Origin: a bacterium
GTDB taxonomy: Bacteria; CG03
Assembly: GCA_013791675.1 (NCBI GenBank)
Contig: VMTI01000080.1
Span: forward strand, 1-6,555
DNA length: 6,555 nt
Direction: 5' to 3'
Shown: in pieces, positions 1 to 5,808 of the stretch
Layout of the letters: every line of letters starts with the position of its first letter
Numbering within the stretch: position 1 is the first letter of the stretch
Translations under genes and position numbers: made by a program
The notes under the pieces: model-generated
Databases searched by the model: none
The model's input: the letters and a program-made list of their open reading frames with translations, nothing else
What the model was told of the DNA's origin: nothing

Positions 1-293
1 CTTTCCAAATCATCTTGATTATCCTTATACCAGTTATAAGCTTCTTTCAGGTCATCACCTATGGTAAGGCCTATCTGGAGTAGCGTCATTTGCGTTTTTT
101 CAGCGGCGGCAACACCCGCCGGATTGTAGAAAAACGCGCCCGCGTCATCCGCGACAGCGGTGTAAGCTCCGCCCATACCTAGAGAACGCAAATCCCGTAT
201 CATAAAAGCTTCTTCTCTCGCCGCGCATATGCGTGAGGTGAAAAAACATGCGAGGCAGAAAATTGTGATTGTTTTTATTTTTATGTATTTCAT
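1..293 (-). CDS. Exported outer-membrane-type protein, PorV/UPF0164/FadL-like (N-terminal fragment)
   Basis: The reading frame starts at ATG 291-293 and stays open to the left edge: 97 codons, with the C-terminus missing. The N-terminus is a good Sec signal peptide: basic KYIKIK, then a hydrophobic TITIFCLACFFTS core, with likely cleavage after RICA or RICAA around residues 24-25. The mature protein soon shows LRSLGMGGAYTAVADD followed by AFFYNPAGVA. This arginine / GMGGAY-AVADDA / NPAG signature is typical of the PorV, UPF0164 and TraF_2 branch of FadL-like outer-membrane beta-barrels. The start is supported by GGAG at 301-304 with 7-nt spacing. The gene follows the lipoprotein gene closely and is probably co-transcribed with it. 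By family, the product should sit in the outer membrane, but its substrate or secretion role cannot be told from 97 residues. Family assignment is fairly sure; exact function is unknown. Confidence 0.8.
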   Translation of the reverse strand, partial: MKYIKIKTITIFCLACFFTSRICAAREEAFMIRDLRSLGMGGAYTAVADDAGAFFYNPAGVAAAEKTQMTLLQIGLTIGDDLKEAYNWYKDNQDDLE

Positions 294-300
294 TTTCCGT

Positions 301-304
301 CTCC
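301..304 (-). promoter_or_regulatory. Shine-Dalgarno fused to the upstream stop codon
   Basis: On the minus strand the lipoprotein gene ends TAG (304-306) and reads straight on as TAGGAG. The ribosome-binding GGAG therefore shares its first G with the stop codon, and the next gene's ATG follows after ACGGAAA (7 nt). A ribosome terminating on the lipoprotein gene would be placed right at the next initiation site, which suggests translational coupling of the two envelope genes. Confidence 0.75.
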
Positions 305-1158
305 TATGGGGTACTTGTTGAAGTAAGCTTGCTGTAAAAATCATCAAGTGCGGATTTCAAATCATTATTAACAGTATTTTTTAAATCATTCATAGTAGAC
401 GAACCGTCTCCGCCAATGCCGTCGGCAGCCGTTGTGAAGTGAGCAACAGCTGTTTCAACCTGCGCGATACTGTCATTTACTTTATTTGCTAAATCATCTC
501 CGTAATCATTTTTCAATTGAACAATATCAGCATCCGTTAAATCGCCTACGGATTTATAGGGGCCTGTCCCCACTTTCACTGTTACATTATAGTTGTCATC
601 AACATTGACCACGTCGCTTGTATCGTTCAGAATAACATAATTGTCATTAAAATCAATAATATTTAGCACGGCATCCAAAACTTCAAGAATTCCGAGATTT
701 AAATTAACATCAATATCCTTATAGGAAATTACGCCATCTGTATTACCGTCAGCTATTTGTTTCAATTGTTCAACCGATTTTGATATTGCCTTGGCAATTG
801 CGTTAATATCCAAATTTGCAAAAGATTCAAGTAGCGAGTCGGCGTCTGCCGTGGAAGTGGAGCCTATTACAGAAGTGATAATTCCGGCAACATCGAATCC
901 GGCTTCTTTGAGGCCCGCGGCGGCTGAAATGTAAAGCGCCTCGGAATTATTGGGATTATTTATCAGAATCTTGTCCGCTATAGCTTTAGCTTCGGCGGGG
1001 TTGTCATTAGCGAGAGCCGCGTTGGCGTCTGAAAGCAGCACTTCTACGCTTGAAGAACTGCCCGCCTTATGAAATTTTCCAAAAAGGTTTTTGTTATCGC
1101 ACGACGTCACAACAAAAATGCTGATAACAGCAGCAGCCGCAAATAATTTATTTTTCAT
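304..1158 (-). CDS. Uncharacterised acidic lipoprotein with TPR-like segment and EF-hand-like loop
   Basis: I do not recognise this 284-residue protein as a named family. Residues 1-20 form a lipoprotein signal: MKNK, a hydrophobic stretch, and lipobox VTSC with Cys20 as the lipidated residue and its only cysteine. Residue +2 is Asp, which in E. coli favours inner-membrane retention; whether that rule holds here is unknown. Residues about 38-86 (LLSDANAALANDNPAEAKAI, then ADKILINNPNNSEALY) read like one TPR hairpin plus part of a second. Residues 137-148 (DGNTDGVISYKD) fit a calcium-binding EF-hand/dockerin loop, with D137, N139, D141, G142, I144 and D148. By my count there are 39 Asp+Glu, 19 Lys, and no Arg or Trp, so the protein is strongly acidic. 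The C-terminal half is rich in Asp, Asn, Thr and Ser with helical stretches near 205-280. ATG 1158 is preceded by GGAGG (1165-1169) at 6 nt, and a strong promoter lies upstream. It may work with the downstream outer-membrane-type protein, but that is inference from position only. Confidence 0.85.
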   Translation of the reverse strand: MKNKLFAAAAVISIFVVTSCDNKNLFGKFHKAGSSSSVEVLLSDANAALANDNPAEAKAIADKILINNPNNSEALYISAAAGLKEAGFDVAGIITSVIGSTSTADADSLLESFANLDINAIAKAISKSVEQLKQIADGNTDGVISYKDIDVNLNLGILEVLDAVLNIIDFNDNYVILNDTSDVVNVDDNYNVTVKVGTGPYKSVGDLTDADIVQLKNDYGDDLANKVNDSIAQVETAVAHFTTAADGIGGDGSSTMNDLKNTVNNDLKSALDDFYSKLTSTSTP

Positions 1159-1208
1159 AAATAGCCTCCATATATTTCTTCGTATAAACGCTTAATCATC
1201 ATGCCTAT

Positions 1209-1238
1209 ATTTTACCTTAGCCCCAGGCGATATGTCAA
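1209..1238 (-). promoter_or_regulatory. Sigma70-type promoter for the lipoprotein/outer-membrane pair
   Basis: The minus strand shows TTGACA (1233-1238, perfect -35), an 18-nt spacer, and TAAAAT (1209-1214, five of six bases of TATAAT). The predicted transcription start is near 1202, giving a leader of about 44 nt with GGAGG at 1165-1169. It lies in the only sizeable intergenic spacer (1159-1267, 109 bp), just after truA. I see no GC-rich terminator hairpin between truA and this promoter, so read-through from the upstream operon may add to its output. Confidence 0.7.
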
Positions 1239-1267
1239 TGTAATAAATATCACTGAAATTTATAAAT

Positions 1268-2020
1268 CTAACGGGCGAGATATTTCACGCGCCACAGATA
1301 AAGGCCGCAGGCAGGAGCGGGAGCTATCCGGTTTCGGCGGCCTTCCAGAACAGCCCCGAGAGCGGCCGGCTCTATTTCCCCCGTTCCTGACGATATAATA
1401 AAAGCCGCCGCTGTTCTGGCCATTTTGTAAAGAAAATGAGAACCTTCTATTTCAATAAAAAAATCGGATTTCCCCTTAGATATCCGGCAGTTGAGTACAT
1501 CGCATGTTGTGTTTTCTCTGTTTGAACATGATGAGAGGTGGCGGAAATTCTTTTTCCCGACAAGAAGTAACGCCGCTTTTTCCATTTTTGCCCGGTCAAG
1601 TTTCTGAGGAACGGAAAGGCAATAATCACTCCTATACGGTAAAATTTCCTTCCGGCTCACATAATATCTGTATATTTTTGACAGGCAGCCGTAACGCGGA
1701 TTAAATGAATCGTCCGTCTTCCGTAGGCGGTTTATTCTTACATATCTGCCGAGTTCCGCATTCAGGGCGCGCTTGAACGCAAGCTCAGGCATTTTTACAG
1801 ATGCCGCGAAAGAGCATACATTTTCTTTAGCGTGGACACTTCTGTCGGTTCTGGAAGCATAGATTACGCGTGGTGAAATCCCGAGAACTTTTTTCAAAGC
1901 CCCGGAAAGATTCCCGGAAACAGTCGGCTTATCCTTTTGTATCTGACTTCCATAAAATTTACTTCCGTCGTACGAAATTGAAAGCTTATAGCGCCGTATT
2001 AAGGGCTCAGATGATTTCAA
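1268..2020 (-). CDS. truA: tRNA pseudouridine(38-40) synthase TruA
   Basis: TruA converts uridines 38-40 of tRNA anticodon arms to pseudouridine in the cytoplasm. At 250 residues the protein is full length for the family. It opens with the typical YKLSISYDG strand. The catalytic motif is SRTDRSVHA with Asp59 as nucleophile. The conserved tyrosine block is FNPRY...KIYRYY (Tyr117, equivalent to E. coli Tyr118), and FLYKMARTAAAF carries Arg202 (E. coli Arg205). The C-terminus PAPACGLYLWRVKY is classic. The catalytic motif is slightly off the common GRTD-A/K-GVHA form, with Arg-Ser in place of Ala/Lys-Gly. Codon 1 is TTG (2018-2020), because an in-frame TAA lies directly upstream and no ATG, GTG or other TTG occurs before the conserved strand. 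The gene overlaps the end of asd by 14 nt and has no visible Shine-Dalgarno, so translation probably depends on ribosomes finishing asd. It is the last gene of the likely operon. Confidence 0.93.
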   Translation of the reverse strand: MKSSEPLIRRYKLSISYDGSKFYGSQIQKDKPTVSGNLSGALKKVLGISPRVIYASRTDRSVHAKENVCSFAASVKMPELAFKRALNAELGRYVRINRLRKTDDSFNPRYGCLSKIYRYYVSRKEILPYRSDYCLSVPQKLDRAKMEKAALLLVGKKNFRHLSSCSNRENTTCDVLNCRISKGKSDFFIEIEGSHFLYKMARTAAAFIISSGTGEIEPAALGAVLEGRRNRIAPAPACGLYLWRVKYLAR

Positions 2021-3038
2021 TTAGTTTTTGGGCAATCTGCACAGCGTTAAGCGCGGCGCCTTTGAGAAGATTATCGGAGACAATCCACATCCATAAACTG
2101 TTGGGACGCGATTCATCTTTCCTTATCCTCCCGACAAAAGTCTCCAGTTTTCCGTCGGAGTCAATGGCCATCGGATATTTGAGAGAGGCGGTATCATCAA
2201 TAACTTTAATGCCGGGCTCGTTTTCCAAAAGCCGTCTCACTTCTCCAACGCTAAGATTATCAGAAAGCTCGACATTAACGGCCTCGGAATGGCCCCTGAA
2301 AATCGGCACCCTCACGCAGGTGACGGAAACCGCTATCCGCGGGTCAAGTATTTTCTTTGTTTCATTTACCATTTTCATTTCTTCTTTTGTGAAGCCGTTT
2401 TCCATAAACACATCTATCTGAGGTATGCAGTTAAAAGCGATTTGATGGGGGAAGGGTGAAAAATCGCTGCCGGAAAGTTTCTTTTCGGCAAAATTTCCGT
2501 CGACGATTTTACGGCTTTCTTTTTCCAGCTCAAGTATTGCTTTCTGCCCGCCTCCCGACACCGCCTGGAATGTAACGGCTATTATTCTTTTTATCGGAAC
2601 CGCCCTGTGGAGGGGAGCAAGCGCATGCACCATTTGTATGGTGGAACAATTGGGATTCGCGATTATGTATTTATCTTTTGACAAAGTTTCGGGATTTATT
2701 TCAGGTACTATAAGCGGCACATTTTTATCCATGCGCCATGCCGAAGAATTGTCTATAACATAAATTTTTTTGTCTCGGAACATGGGTGAGTATTTCTCTG
2801 AAACAGAACCGCCGGCTGACATAATAACCATATCAACGTTATTGCGCGCAATCCATTCGGGAGAAAGTTCCTCAATTGTTATTTCTTTTCCTTTGAATAA
2901 CAGCTTCTTTCCCGACGAGCGGGAGGATGCCAGAAGGCGCAGTTCACTTATCGGAAAATTAAGTGCTTCCAGCATCTTCATCATTTCTCTGCCGACAGCT
3001 CCAGTCGCGCCGGCAACCGCCACCTTATAATTTTTCAT
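2007..3038 (-). CDS. asd: Aspartate-semialdehyde dehydrogenase
   Basis: Asd reduces 4-aspartyl phosphate to aspartate semialdehyde with NADPH. This is the branch point to lysine/diaminopimelate, methionine and threonine, so it also feeds peptidoglycan synthesis. The 343-residue protein has the usual length and all key elements: the nucleotide-binding GATGAVG (residues 10-16), SAGG (74-77), catalytic Cys131 in NPNCSTIQM, Gln158 in TFQAVSGGG, the NET segment at 225-227, and RVPIFRGHSEAV with catalytic-base His250. ATG 3038 has AGGAGG (3045-3050) at 6 nt. That Shine-Dalgarno lies inside the last codons of yjbQ (Gln-Glu-Asp), and only 1 nt separates the two genes, so they are tightly coupled. The 3' end overlaps truA. 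Confidence 0.97.
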   Translation of the reverse strand: MKNYKVAVAGATGAVGREMMKMLEALNFPISELRLLASSRSSGKKLLFKGKEITIEELSPEWIARNNVDMVIMSAGGSVSEKYSPMFRDKKIYVIDNSSAWRMDKNVPLIVPEINPETLSKDKYIIANPNCSTIQMVHALAPLHRAVPIKRIIAVTFQAVSGGGQKAILELEKESRKIVDGNFAEKKLSGSDFSPFPHQIAFNCIPQIDVFMENGFTKEEMKMVNETKKILDPRIAVSVTCVRVPIFRGHSEAVNVELSDNLSVGEVRRLLENEPGIKVIDDTASLKYPMAIDSDGKLETFVGRIRKDESRPNSLWMWIVSDNLLKGAALNAVQIAQKLIEII

Positions 3039-3039
3039 T

Positions 3040-3438
3040 TTAATCCTCCTGAATCTTTACATAAAAGCTTCTGCTTCTCGGCCCGTCAAATTCGCAAAAA
3101 TATATGCTCTGCCATGTGCCCAGAAGAAGCTTCCCGCCACCTATAATAACGGTAAGGCCCGCGCCGAAAAGCGACGATTTTATATGCGCCGCGGAGTTTC
3201 CTTCCGCGTGTCTGTAGCCGCCCTCAAAAGGTATAACCTTATTCATTTCCATCAGAATGTCTCTTTTTACATCAGGGTCGGCGTTTTCGTTTATCGTAAC
3301 AGCCGCCGTCGTATGCGGAACAAAAACATAGGCAGTCCCTTCTTTTACGGAGGATGATTTTACCGCTCCCGCCACGCTTTCTGTTATATCAACAAGCTCT
3401 GTTCTTTGATGTGTTTTTATTTCTATGATTTTAACCAT
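3040..3438 (-). CDS. yjbQ: YjbQ / UPF0047 family protein
   Basis: This 132-residue single-domain protein matches the YjbQ/UPF0047 (COG0432) family over its full length. Hallmarks are VFVPHTTAAVTINENADPDV (residues about 38-57), HAEGNSAAHIKSSLFG (77-92) with conserved histidines, and GTWQSIYFCEFDGPRSR near the C-terminus. The family is cytosolic and forms compact oligomers. Members have been reported to show weak thiamine-phosphate-synthase activity or to complement thiE, but the physiological role is unsettled, and nothing here (no thiamine genes or TPP riboswitch) favours it. ATG 3438 is the first usable start in this frame. A GGGG at 3443-3446 sits only 4 nt away, a weak and close ribosome-binding site. 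It lies 59 nt after murG, where I see no convincing promoter, and 1 nt before asd. Confidence 0.93.
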   Translation of the reverse strand: MVKIIEIKTHQRTELVDITESVAGAVKSSSVKEGTAYVFVPHTTAAVTINENADPDVKRDILMEMNKVIPFEGGYRHAEGNSAAHIKSSLFGAGLTVIIGGGKLLLGTWQSIYFCEFDGPRSRSFYVKIQED

Positions 3439-3497
3439 ATATCCCCGCTTTGTTTCATAGCCCTCATATCCATTATCTGCCTATTGCCTTTTACAAC

Positions 3498-4568
3498 TCA
3501 TTCGCCGCTTATTTTTTCGGCAAGGTCCGAGCCGTCATCCGAAAGGCTGATTTTAGCAAGATTTTCGCTGAATTTCCAGAAATCCCTAAAAGTTATTTTT
3601 TCTATAGCCTCAAAAATATTATTTTCTGTCACGTTCCGCTGCTTAATTATAATTGCGGCGCCGGACTTTGAAAAAAAATCCGCATTTCTTTCCTGATGCG
3701 CCGCCGCAAGCGGATAAGGTATCAGCAGAGAAGGTATTTTATAAAACGCCAACTCCGCCAGAGTTCCCGCGCCAGCTCTTGACACCGCGGTGTCGGCGGC
3801 GCTGTAAAACAATGGCATGTTGCGGCTGACGGAAAAAATTAGATGATTGCCCCTATGCGCATTATAAGCCTTATTCACACGGCCGAAATCGGCGGAGCCC
3901 GTAATATGAATTATCTGAGCGAAACCGAGTTTCGGAAGCAGGCGGAGTATAATATCGTTTATAAAACCGCTGCCCTGACTGCCGCCGAGAATCAGAATAA
4001 CCGGCTTTTGAAAATCAAATCCAAGTTTGCCTCGCGCATCATCTCTGCCGTATTTAAGCGCTGAAACGGGAAACTTGCAGAAGACAGTATTTTTTTTAAG
4101 GCCTTCCCCCGCGCCCGGAAAAACCTCAAAAATTTCATCGGCAAAATATTTAAGAAGCGATGTGCCTTTTCCGGGGACGGCATTGGGTTCAAAAAAATAA
4201 AGTTTGACGCCGCTTATCTTTGCGCAAAAAGTTCCCACGGCGTTCAAATAAGACCCGAAGCATAGAATTTTTTCGGGTTTGAATTCGCGCGCGAAAAAAA
4301 TAACGCGGGCAATATCGGCTATGGCTGATAATTTTATTTTTTTAAGGGCAAGGGGGCGGATAAACATAACTCCATCCACACCTTTTAAAATTTCCTCAGA
4401 CGCGGAGGTCTTTACCGCGACCAGCACGGAGTTCGGGAAATGTTTGCGAAACGCCAGAGCGGGCATTATATGCCCGCCCGATGCGCCGGTAAACATTATG
4501 AATGGTATGAATGGGGTCAGGTCTTGACATTTGACATTAGCACGGTCCATAGAAATGTCAAATGTCAA
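3498..4568 (-). CDS. murG: MurG-type UDP-GlcNAc:lipid I glycosyltransferase with repeat-derived N-terminus
   Basis: MurG adds GlcNAc to undecaprenyl-PP-MurNAc-pentapeptide (lipid I), making lipid II on the inner face of the membrane. Visible GT28/MurG motifs, numbered from TTG 4568, are: G-loop FTGASGGHIMPALAF (26-40) with His33; FFEPNAVPGKGTSLL (125-139); ILGGSQGSGFIND (193-205); SRAGAGTLAELAFYKIPSLL (263-282) with Glu272; and PYPLAAAHQERNADF (284-298) for UDP-GlcNAc binding. The first 24 residues are not MurG-like. Residues 1-18 are encoded inside the inverted repeat at 4513-4579, and PFIPFI by a 9-bp tandem repeat. Possible starts are TTG 4568 (SD GAGGGG at 7 nt), ATG 4550 in the hairpin loop, or ATG 4496 (no SD; would shorten the first beta strand). 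Without the extension, length is near 332 residues, slightly short for MurG. It lies away from any dcw cassette (no murC, ftsW or murB nearby), so it could be a second copy or a related GT28 enzyme. Confidence 0.8.
   Translation of the reverse strand: MTFDISMDRANVKCQDLTPFIPFIMFTGASGGHIMPALAFRKHFPNSVLVAVKTSASEEILKGVDGVMFIRPLALKKIKLSAIADIARVIFFAREFKPEKILCFGSYLNAVGTFCAKISGVKLYFFEPNAVPGKGTSLLKYFADEIFEVFPGAGEGLKKNTVFCKFPVSALKYGRDDARGKLGFDFQKPVILILGGSQGSGFINDIILRLLPKLGFAQIIHITGSADFGRVNKAYNAHRGNHLIFSVSRNMPLFYSAADTAVSRAGAGTLAELAFYKIPSLLIPYPLAAAHQERNADFFSKSGAAIIIKQRNVTENNIFEAIEKITFRDFWKFSENLAKISLSDDGSDLAEKISGE
4497..4514. repeat. 9-bp tandem duplication beside the inverted repeat
   Basis: On the plus strand TATGAATGG occurs twice in tandem (4497-4505 and 4506-4514). 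Its last two bases are also the first two bases of the inverted repeat's left arm. Read on the minus strand it encodes Pro-Phe-Ile twice (residues 19-24 of the longest murG reading). It is in frame and adds three residues directly before the MurG glycine-rich loop. It could be slippage or a scar of the repeat's insertion; no copy is visible on the far side. Confidence 0.8.
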
Positions 4569-4579
4569 GACCTGACCCC
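4513..4579. repeat. 67-bp perfect inverted repeat (REP/MITE-like) at the pilC-murG junction
   Basis: Two 26-bp arms, 4513-4538 and 4554-4579, are exact reverse complements, separated by a 15-nt loop (4539-4553). Each arm starts GGGGTCAGGTCTTGACAT read inward from the outer edge and contains a tandem heptamer TTGACAT x2 (4524-4537; mirrored at 4555-4568). The structure is far longer and more perfect than expected by chance. It is not a normal terminator, since no T-run follows on either strand. A small, non-coding, palindromic unit with GGGG-type outer ends resembles REP/MITE elements mobilised in trans, for instance by REP-associated tyrosine transposases. I recall very similar GGGGTCAGGTCTTGACA palindromes from other bacterial genomes but cannot verify that here. 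The right end lies 7 nt past the pilC stop codon; the left end runs into the murG coding region. Confidence 0.9.
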
Positions 4580-4581
4580 TC
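4576..4581 (-). promoter_or_regulatory. Putative murG Shine-Dalgarno inside the hairpin base
   Basis: GAGGGG on the minus strand lies 7 nt before TTG 4568 and just after the pilC stop codon. Four of its bases (4576-4579) belong to the base of the 26-bp stem and would pair with 4513-4516 in the mRNA. It is the only good ribosome-binding site near murG and supports the TTG start over ATG 4550 or 4496. When folded, the hairpin would mask it. Confidence 0.55.
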
Positions 4582-4586
4582 TTACA

Positions 4587-5807
4587 TCAGCCGCCGACCA
4601 TTGAGCCCATGTTAAATATAGGCAGATACATGGCTACCACGAGCGCGCCGACGACCACGCCGAGAAAAACTATCACCAGCGGTTCTATCAGCGAGGTCAT
4701 GGCTTTAACGGCTTCGTCGACTTCCGTGTCATAAAAGTCGGCTATTTTCGTGAGCATAACATCCAGATTTCCGGTTTCCTCGCCGACTTTCACCATCTGG
4801 TTTACCATGGACGGAAAAATTCCCGAACGGGCAAGAGGCTCAGCGATTTTCTCACCTTCCCGTATGGCCTCGCGGGCATTCATCACGGCTTGCTCAACAG
4901 CCCAGTTACCAGCGGTTTTTGCCACGGTTTCCATGGCCGAAAGTATGGGTACTCCGCTTTTAACAAGCGTCCCGAAGGTGCGCGTAAATTTGGCCGTGGC
5001 CGTTTTTATGAGAAGCGGCCCTATAACCGGCATTTTGAGCATACGCGGTTCCAGAAATTTTCTTCCTACTTCGCTGGCGGCAAATTTTTTAACCCCGACG
5101 ACAACAATGGCTATGCCCGCTATAATCGCTAAAAGATTTTGTATAAAAAAATCGCTCAAATCCACAACAATCTGCGTCGGAGTGGGCAGTGCGCTTCCGA
5201 AAGATGAAAAAACCTCTTTAAAGGTCGGAACTACAAAAACCATCAGAAAAATCGTGACGCCCAGACATATAAAAATAACAACTGTCGGATATGTTAAAGC
5301 TCCTTTCACCTTGCCTTTCAAATTTTCAGCGGCTTCAAGGTAAGTTGAGAGCCTGTCCAAAATAACATCTAATATACCCCCAAGCTCGCCGGCGCGAGCC
5401 ATATTGACATAGAGTGTGTCAAAACAGTCCGGATACTTTTCCAGAGCGTCCGCTATGGAAGTTCCTCCTTCTATGTCTTCGCGTATACTAATGATAACTG
5501 CCTTAAAATAAGGATTTTCAATCTGATCGCCTATGATTGACATCGCCTGCACAATAGGAATTCCCGCGTTTATCATAACAGAAAGCTGCCTTGAAAATAT
5601 CACCACGTCTTTCGGGCTTGCTTTCGGCTTGAACGGATTAATTGAATTAAGCAAATCCGTGAAAGCGTTTGCATGCTGTTCTTTTATCTCAAGAACAATA
5701 TACTGCTGAGCCCTGAGCTTTTCAACGGCGGCTCTCTGACCATTTGCCTCAAGAGTGCCTTCGAGGGTTCCGCCTTTAGCTGTGCGCACTTTATAGCCGA
5801 AAATCAT
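4587..5807 (-). CDS. pilC: Type IV pilus inner-membrane platform protein PilC (GspF family)
   Basis: PilC is the polytopic inner-membrane platform on which the PilB and PilT motors act to add or remove pilin subunits. This 406-residue protein is full length. It has an N-terminal cytoplasmic region starting with the family-typical FGYKVRTAKGGTLEGTLEA and two T2SF domains. Domain 1 spans about 67-195 (FSRQLSVMINAGIPIVQAM, then ARAGELGGILDVILDRL). Domain 2 spans about 272-395 (FTRTFGTLVKSGVPILSAME, then VGEETGNLDVMLTKIADFYD). Membrane segments are near 171-195, 222-240 and 373-395. The C-terminus ends YLPIFNMGSMVGG, as in most PilC proteins. ATG 5807 comes 1 nt after the pilT stop, with GGGGTGAT (5813-5820) as Shine-Dalgarno. 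The pilT-pilC order is the common type IV pilus arrangement. GspF of type II secretion is a relative, but adjacency to pilT favours a pilus role. Confidence 0.96.
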   Translation of the reverse strand: MIFGYKVRTAKGGTLEGTLEANGQRAAVEKLRAQQYIVLEIKEQHANAFTDLLNSINPFKPKASPKDVVIFSRQLSVMINAGIPIVQAMSIIGDQIENPYFKAVIISIREDIEGGTSIADALEKYPDCFDTLYVNMARAGELGGILDVILDRLSTYLEAAENLKGKVKGALTYPTVVIFICLGVTIFLMVFVVPTFKEVFSSFGSALPTPTQIVVDLSDFFIQNLLAIIAGIAIVVVGVKKFAASEVGRKFLEPRMLKMPVIGPLLIKTATAKFTRTFGTLVKSGVPILSAMETVAKTAGNWAVEQAVMNAREAIREGEKIAEPLARSGIFPSMVNQMVKVGEETGNLDVMLTKIADFYDTEVDEAVKAMTSLIEPLVIVFLGVVVGALVVAMYLPIFNMGSMVGG

Positions 5808-5808
5808 A

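Noticed and set aside
1239..1267. AT-rich 6-bp inverted repeat (ATAAAT/ATTTAT) after truA as a terminator.
   Set aside because: The stem is short and entirely A/T with a 9-nt loop and no following T-run; it could not act as an intrinsic terminator.
1201..1398. Plus-strand 65-codon open frame over the promoter spacer and the truA 3' end.
   Set aside because: No Shine-Dalgarno at a suitable distance, no recognisable motif, and it overlaps truA on the opposite strand.
1870..2421. Plus-strand 183-codon open frame opposite asd and truA.
   Set aside because: It is antisense to two well-conserved enzymes, with Ser/Arg/Leu-rich translation typical of a reverse-strand shadow.
3422..3472. Possible 16-codon leader peptide (MDMRAMKQSGDIWLKS) before and overlapping yjbQ.
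   Set aside because: No convincing Shine-Dalgarno, no run of codons for a regulatory amino acid, and no terminator/antiterminator structure nearby.
4519..4568. TTGACA motifs in the repeat arms as -35 boxes of a murG promoter.
   Set aside because: The heptamer TTGACAT gives good -35 matches, but on the minus strand the best -10 candidate at suitable spacing (TAATGT) is poor. The motif is explained by the repeat itself.
4513..4579. The strong hairpin as a rho-independent terminator between pilC and murG.
   Set aside because: No run of T follows the stem on either strand, the arms are long and only partly GC-rich, and the repeat is translated in frame into MurG.
4750..5343. Plus-strand 197-codon open frame opposite pilC.
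   Set aside because: It lies wholly antisense to a clear, full-length pilC gene, and its translation has no recognisable domain.
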